Of a stretch of 21,724 bases of DNA, positions 16,928-21,724 are shown one piece after another. How positions within the stretch are numbered: position 1 is the first letter of the stretch; each line of letters opens with the position of its first letter. Made by a program: the position numbers and the translations under genes. The notes beneath the pieces are model-generated. The model saw nothing but the letters and a program-made list of their open reading frames with translations, did no database searches and was not told the DNA's origin. The DNA comes from Chromera velia (taxonomy: Eukaryota > Sar > Chromeraceae), in assembly GCA_018398765.1 (NCBI GenBank), contig JAHBMJ010001892.1:3448-25171 (forward strand), written 5' to 3'.

Positions 16928-18114
16928 GCCGGGGCCTTGACGTGGGTCAAGCCTGATGAATCTGAGCGCCCAGAAAGGTGCCAAAACCGACAATCATCAG
17001 AAAGGTGCCACCATGCCAAATCTGATATATAGGATGATTAAGTGTGCGTGCATACATGACTGCGCAGCTGACTTACTGGCTTCAATCATAAGTTCAACGG
17101 TAGACGTACCACTACGCACCACCTTGTAACGGTCCTTGTTGAGCGACGAGTGTCGCAGTGGCTTACAATAATGATCATAGAAAACAATGAAGACTTTTCA
17201 GAGTCTATGCTTTGAACTGCTTTCTAGGTTTATATTTTTGAATGAAAAACCTCATACCGAATGCACATTAAATTTTTATATGCATTTGGTTCAGTCTCAC
17301 ATATTAAATTAGTGAATGACTTTCAAAAAAAAAAAAACCTCGTGGTGAAATTATAGTGGTGAAGTCTATCTGAATGGACATGCAACATTATACGCATATA
17401 TGAATCTCATCCGCCTCACAGTTCTTCAGGCTCTATCAGGCTCTACTAGCTCAGGCTGTAGATAAACTTAGATAAATTGGATGTAGGACATTTCGAAAAA
17501 CCTTAAATTTTATTGAATGAATGTAAGTGAATATTTTTTGCTCAATTGTTTTTTCAAGATATATGCAAGTGTAATCCTAATATAGCATAGCACAACATTG
17601 ATGTTCTGGGTTTTAGCTGTATAGTTAAAGTCAGTGGTTGACTATAGTTTACAGATAGTTTACAGCCAGGAAACTTTTTTTCAATAAATTTAAAACAAAA
17701 TTAAGTTATTTTTAACAAAACCCTCAATCATCATTTTTAAAAATTAAAAATAAATAAATAAATATCTAAGAAGAAACTTGACTCAGGATTTAGTCTTTAG
17801 ATGTTCAAAGTTGATTTTCAGTAAACTAGCCGGCACTGCACTTGCTAGCTGGCTGACAACTCATCAAAAAATAAATGTGCAAAATTGTAAATAAACTAGC
17901 AAATTATCTAATAAATTATATAGGACAATTTTTTAATTTGGTTGATTCCTTTTCAATCGATGGAGAGTCGTTGGAGAGTACTATGGAGTCTGTATTACAG
18001 TACATTAGACTAGATATTAGAGTGATCAATATTGAATATTTACTGCTGACCGGACGGTCCGGACCTGAGCCGGTGCATACGTACTCCTACTAGTAGCTAG
18101 GCTAGTAGCTTATC

Positions 18115-18282
18115 ATGGACAAACAATTTTCCAATTCGCTTAGGAAAAAAGTGAGGTTCTTTGATGTTTGTCTGAACTTTGTCATTAATTTCATTACATT
18201 TCCCCCCGAGTTTTCCCGTTCTCTGCTAGCTGATCGACCTGAGCTGTCAAAGTGGCCGGCGCCTCACTGCCGCCTCAGGTAA
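18115..18282 (+). CDS. 55-codon ORF, possible first coding exon
   Basis: ATG at 18115, TAA at 18280. It reads MDKQFSNSLRKKVRFFDVCL, then a hydrophobic segment (NFVINFITF) and a basic end. The TAA overlaps a CAG|GTAAAA donor at 18279, so the ORF may be a first exon cut by splicing just before the stop. Downstream GTAAGT at about 18977 is another plus-strand donor. It lies at the edge where composition recovers from AT-rich. No family is recognised. Confidence 0.3.
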   Translation: MDKQFSNSLRKKVRFFDVCLNFVINFITFPPEFSRSLLADRPELSKWPAPHCRLR

Positions 18283-18299
18283 AATTAAAAATTCCTTCC

Positions 18300-19670
18300 G
18301 TATGCTAAGCGGGGAATCCGGGCTCCACGAAGCCAAATAAAAAACTGCGCGTGCAGGCGCGAAAGAGATAGAGAAGAGAGAAACATCGATCCAGAAAGAT
18401 AGACAGACAGACAGAAAGAGGAGAGCAGACGTTCATCGACATGCATGCAGCTTTTGGTTGCGGTCTTTGCTTGGTTAGTTCTCTTCCTCGATCCGCGTGA
18501 GGAGAAGATTGCTAGCTATAGGAAGACTGAATTAATTCTCTCTTGAATTTCGTTCCCCCTACCGCGCATCCGTCGCCGTTTGCATTCAAGTTCACTCATT
18601 GATCCATTGATTCATTCATTCATTTCAAACGATCGACGTGCATCCATCCAGTCTTTGGGCTTTTCCAAGTGTTGTCTGGATCAACTGAACGACCCACCAC
18701 CTTCGATCCACCAATCAATTCGACTTGACTGTCTTCACATGCATCGATCTGTCTGATCGATCGCTCACTTAGATGAATGAATGAATGAATGAATGAATGA
18801 ATGAGCGGACAGAGAGACAGACAGACAGAGTGAACTCTAAGTTTTGGTTCTGCATGGGGTTCTTCCCCCTCGATCTGTTGCGCTTGCAAGGTTAATTCTC
18901 TATCGGCCTCCTCCCTTGCAAGGACCCGAAGGAGACATAATTCGTTTCCGTTTATTCGTTGCTTCTCTTCCTTCAAGTAAGTTTTCTTTTCTACTCTCTG
19001 TCTAGCTGTCTCTCTGTCAGGCTGTCTGAGATTGATTGTGCTTCTTTCTGCATGCATGAGTTCTTCGATTTCTTTACGTGAAGCGGTCAGTCGAACGAGC
19101 AAGTGACAGAGAGAAGGGGGGGGGCGAAAGAAGATTGCAAGATTCTCTTCGGTGCTTGTGGAGGAATGTATTAAAAGAAGGAAGGTCAATGTCTAGATCT
19201 GTCTCTCCATCTTTGCATTGATTCTCTTACCGCAAATTGATCATCTTCAATGAATTAATTCTCTTTGCGCCGGCCTCTTAAATTCCTTGTGTAGGAGTGA
19301 CAACAGACAGCTCGAGATCAATAAGACACTTCTTTCGTGTCTTCCCTTCCATCCCCTTCCCTTCTCTTCGTTTCTGCTTTTTTTTTTTTTTCGACGCCTG
19401 CTAATTCGTTCTGTTTCGTCGTTCCGTATCGTCTCTCTGGTCCTTCTCTGAAATCGTGTTTTTGCTTTTTACGTTCTCCCTGCTTCCCTTTAAGTGTTCC
19501 TTCCTTCATAATCAAGCTTCCTTCCCTTCCTTCCCTCCAACCTGTGCACGCACGCAGACCCTGGCCATACCCCTTAATTAATTAATACCAGTGACCCCCC
19601 TAGCTCCAATAGACGAACGGACGGACATCCCCACCCACCCATGGGCACTCAGGCAAGCAGATGAGCCTTT
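18300..19670. other. microsatellite-rich region, no confident gene
   Basis: It contains GACA repeats (about 18400-18415), ATTC/GATC-rich stretches, an (AATG)n array at 18774-18803 and a poly-T run at 19378-19391. A minus-strand ORF of 189 codons (18620-19189) has a Glu/Arg/Leu-rich middle (KEIEELMHAERSTINLRQ) but starts and ends in repeat-like sequence. I could not link it to splice sites, so I leave it unassigned. Confidence 0.5.
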
Positions 19671-19673
19671 CTT

Positions 19674-19809
19674 TTATTGAGATCCCGCCACCGGGAAGTC
19701 CGGCAGGAGGATCTTGCCGTCCCTTCCCTTCGGAAAATTGCCCCTGAAGAGCACAGAGAGAGTCACAGTCGAGGACGCCGCAGAGATTCCAGACATGTTC
19801 CCGATAGAT
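19674..19809 (-). CDS. last exon of an RGG-rich protein gene
   Basis: It follows (GT)n ending TGTGTGCAG. Its first base completes the AG left by the phase-2 donor of the exon at 20128-20318. It encodes 44 residues (SIGNMSGISAASSTVTLSVL, then FRGNFPKGRDGKILLPDFPV AGSQ) and stops at TAA 19674-19676. The stop overlaps an AATAAA (minus strand, 19673-19678), a likely polyadenylation signal. The plus-strand ORF across this region is largely CA-repeat-coded His/Thr. Confidence 0.55.
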
Positions 19810-19814
19810 CTGCA

Positions 19815-19823
19815 CACACACAT

Positions 19824-19861
<38 letters not shown>
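19815..19861. repeat. (CA)n microsatellite at a minus-strand splice acceptor
   Basis: CA on the plus strand, therefore GT immediately before the acceptor of the minus-strand exon ending at 19809. Confidence 0.9.
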
Positions 19862-19980
19862 AGAGAGATAGAGAGAGAGAACCATCGCTGCCTGTCCGTG
19901 AACGCAGAGACAACTACGCACATGACAGGATCACTACACGGGGGTATTTGGGGCAACCAACCAACCAACCAGGGAACCAA

Positions 19981-20100
19981 GCGAGAAAGAGAATGCAAGG
20001 GAGGAAGCAAGGGAGAAAGAGAATGCAAGGGAGGAACCAAGCGAGAAAGAGAATGCAAGGGAGGAACCAAGCGAGAAAGAGAATGCAAGGAAGCCACGCA
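19981..20100. repeat. 30-bp tandem repeat, four units
   Basis: Four units start at 19981, 20011, 20041 and 20071 with core GAGAAAGAGAATGCAAGG. They are nearly identical and lie in the intron of the RGG-protein gene. Confidence 0.9.
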
Positions 20101-20127
20101 AAGCAACGAAAGAACGAACGAACGCAC

Positions 20128-20318
20128 CTTTGGGAAGCCATGCTGCGTTTGGACATGTCGCCTCTGTCCGATCCCCCCGCGCCCCCCCGCCTCTCTCCTT
20201 TGTCCCCCCGGCCGCCTTCCCTCGCACCCTCACGAATGCTTACAGACCGGTCCCCTCGACTCGCTCCCCCCCTTTCCCTCATGCCAAATCCCCTGCCAGA
20301 GAGAGAGGGTGTCCTCAC
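20128..20318 (-). CDS. RGG-rich exon (possible RNA-binding protein)
   Basis: Acceptor TCGAATGCAG, donor AG|GTGCGT; 63 codons plus two bases. Arg/Gly-rich with several RGG/RGD/ERGG motifs (GRGFGMRERGGASRGDRSVS, then GGRGDKGERRGGAGGSDRGD) and a short end, MSKRSMASQ. RGG boxes bind RNA and are arginine-methylated in many eukaryotic RNA-binding proteins, so an RNA-related role is plausible but unproven. Upstream exons were not identified. Phase agreement with the next exon supports the model. Confidence 0.55.
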
Positions 20319-20354
20319 CTGCATTCGAAGAACAAACACACAGACAGAGCAGCT

Positions 20355-20480
20355 TCATTTCAAACGCAAAAGAAATGAAAAGAGAGGGCCTCACTTGGAC
20401 GCCTTCATTCATTCATGCATTCATTCATACAGAGAATGCAAACGCAAAAGAAATGAAAAGCAAGGGCCTCACTTGGACGC
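20355..20480. repeat. direct duplication of about 40 bp
   Basis: CAAACGCAAAAGAAATGAAAAG followed by AGGGCCTCACTTGGACGC occurs at about 20359-20402 and again at about 20438-20480, separated by an (ATTC)n stretch. Confidence 0.8.
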
Positions 20481-20810
20481 AAGCAAAGGTACAAAGGCAA
20501 AAAGAGAAAGAAAGGGAAAGAGCAAGGGGGGGGGGGTGGAGAGACGGAGAGAGCCCATGCAGAGACAGCAGGACAGAAAGGACGCATCAGTCCAAATGAC
20601 GAATACGCACATTTCAGCTTTCCTTCTTTTTGCCTTCCTTGCTTTCTTGCTTTCTTTCTTGCTTGCTTTCTTTCTTTCTTTCTTTTGATCTATCTGTCAA
20701 GACTACCTCGCGATCTTTCTGTGAAGCGAGCCGAGCGAGTAGGCGTTTCCCAGGAATTCTGTATGAGAACGTGAAGCGTCTCTCCTCTTTTCTCCTTCCT
20801 CTTTCCTGTT

Positions 20811-20927
20811 ATGTTACGGAGGGAAGGAAGGAAGGAAGGAAGGAAGGAAGGGAAGGGGGGAGGGAGGAAGGAAGGGAGGAAGAAAGGAAGAAAGGAAGGA
20901 ACGAAGGAAGAAAGAAAAAAAAAAAAA

Positions 20928-20967
<40 letters not shown>

Positions 20968-21000
20968 AAAAAAAAAAGGGAAGGAAGGAGGGAAAAAGAA
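20811..21000. repeat. (GGAA)n / (GAAA)n purine tract
   Basis: GGAA units grade into GAAA units with two poly-A runs. Reading frames here are repeat artefacts. Confidence 0.9.
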
Positions 21001-21025
21001 AAGAAGCACTTCACCCCTTCACTGA

Positions 21026-21094
21026 CGAGCTGACTGACTGACTGACTGACTGACTGACTGATAGACTGACTGACTGACTGACTGACCGACCGAC
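21026..21094. repeat. (GACT)n microsatellite
   Basis: Tandem GACT interrupted once by GATAGACT and ending in GACC units. Confidence 0.9.
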
Positions 21095-21186
21095 CATTGC
21101 CCCTGCACGCACAGTCCCCGACGCCGCTCTGTTGAGAGAAGTGGACCCGTCCCCCCCACCACTCTGCGCCAGTGTCTGTGACCGCA

Positions 21187-21392
21187 GCCTTCGGAGGACG
21201 CTTCGGGGCTGCACGCATGCATGCATGTGTTGTTTAAAGATACACTGAAATGTGTTGTTTGATTCTGTATGAAAGTAAATGCCTTCGGAGGACGCTTCGG
21301 GGCTGCACGCATGCATGTGTTCTTTAAAGATACACTGAAATGTGTTGTTTTTTTTCTGTATGAAAGGAGGACGCTTCGGGGCTGCACGCAAG
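21187..21392. repeat. tandem repeat of about 94 bp, two and a part units
   Basis: Units start GCCTTCGGAGGACGCTTCGG at 21187 and 21281; a partial third begins GGAGGACGCTTCGG at about 21366. Units differ in the number of GCAT repeats and in a T-run. Confidence 0.85.
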
Positions 21393-21439
21393 CATGCAAC
21401 CAGCCACCCACATGCAGACAGAAAGCATTTGAGGACAAT

Positions 21440-21459
21440 GGAGGATTGTGTGTGTGAGT

Positions 21460-21493
<34 letters not shown>

Positions 21494-21522
21494 ATTTCAG
21501 TGAGTGAGTGAGTGAGTGAGTG
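21440..21522. repeat. (GT)n and (GTGA)n microsatellites
   Basis: GT repeats to about 21494, then GTGA repeats, just downstream (minus strand) of the exon ending at 21557. Confidence 0.9.
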
Positions 21523-21556
21523 AAAGAAAACAAAGGAGAGAGAGAGAGAGACTGAC

Positions 21557-21709
21557 AGAGTCTCTGAACTCCCCGGTCTCGTCATTCTCCACCAATTCTG
21601 TCTCCGTCTCGTTCATGCGGATCTCTGTCTCCCTGTCCGCGCACCCACAAGCAATGCAGCAGCTCTTGCAGGATCCGGTGGTCCAATTCACAAAACGCTC
21701 CCACCAGCC
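21557..21709 (-). CDS. partial exon, cysteine-cluster protein
   Basis: Open from the poly-C window end to a candidate TCT|GTCAGT donor at 21556; 51 codons. It reads GWWERFVNWTTGSCKSCCIA, then CGCADRETEIRMNETETELV and ENDETGEFRDS. The CKSCCIACGC cluster behind aromatic residues could be a lipid-modified or metal-binding patch, and the rest is acidic. The 5' part is lost in the poly-C run. No family is recognised. Confidence 0.4.
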
Positions 21710-21724
21710 CCCCCCCCCCCCCCC
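21708..21724. repeat. poly-C run at window end
   Basis: An uninterrupted C homopolymer that ends the window; the sequence or contig may stop here for technical reasons. Confidence 0.8.

Larger units (their letters stand above)
16465..18110. other. AT-rich island, no gene seen
   Basis: Composition shifts to AT-rich soon after the gene start at 16462. It contains a large palindrome (16722-16860), a hairpin (16900-16927), recurring GGCATAC and ACCCTCAATCATC motifs (16876, 17721), A-runs (17325-17337) and scattered short ORFs (for example 17875-18093) without protein-like character. Confidence 0.6.

Noticed and set aside
18620-19189. 189-codon minus-strand ORF
   Set aside because: Middle looks partly coding, but both ends are repeat-like and no splice or family evidence supports it; left unassigned.
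19714-20688. 324-codon plus-strand ORF
   Set aside because: Runs through (CA)n, the 30-bp repeat and other repeats. Two minus-strand exons with matching phases explain the non-repeat parts better.
1-21724. CRISPR array
   Set aside because: Direct repeats present are contiguous tandem repeats without unique spacers, in eukaryotic DNA.

Overview
This is eukaryotic nuclear DNA: coding blocks are short, bounded by GT...AG splice signals and joined by phase-compatible introns. Microsatellites are very dense. There are no bacterial operons and I found no rRNA, tRNA or CRISPR. A free-living protist is most likely. The alveolate/chromerid type (Chromera-like) is my guess from the repeat-choked introns and the alveolate-style CCCH zinc-finger spacing; it is inference, held at low confidence.

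Layout. (1) 1-4217, plus strand: the end of a TPR (kinesin-light-chain-like) gene in two candidate exons, then simple repeats, then one long final exon (2098-4217) of a disordered, basic/acidic, proline-rich protein. (2) 4218-7000: an AT-rich, gene-free island with two foldback (MITE-like) elements, TTAGG-type pentamer arrays and A/T runs. (3) 7510-16462, minus strand: a chain of at least 15 candidate exons. Nearly all can be joined in compatible phase into one gene: an EVH1/Dcp1-like N-terminus, a proline-rich linker, an unrecognised three-exon domain (B-A-C) that is tandemly duplicated with its introns, an acidic exon, a CCCH zinc-finger array, a charged coiled region and an unrecognised C-terminal domain. 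(4) 16500-18300: a second AT-rich island with a near-perfect palindrome. (5) 18300-21724: microsatellite-rich DNA with the last two exons of an RGG-rich minus-strand gene (19674-20318), several tandem repeats, and a partial minus-strand cysteine-rich exon running into a poly-C end.

The most interesting signal is the minus-strand chain. If it is one gene, it puts a decapping-type EVH1 domain and mRNA-binding CCCH fingers in one polypeptide, two functions that in animals meet through protein-protein contacts (TTP-type fingers recruiting decapping factors). The same chain carries several reading-frame lesions: a nonsense codon in one duplicate, a 7-base duplication in the other, and 4-base and 2-base duplications inside zinc fingers. 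It may therefore be a decaying gene, a gene with unusual RNA processing, or a region with assembly errors. Splice sites were read by eye and every exon boundary is provisional.
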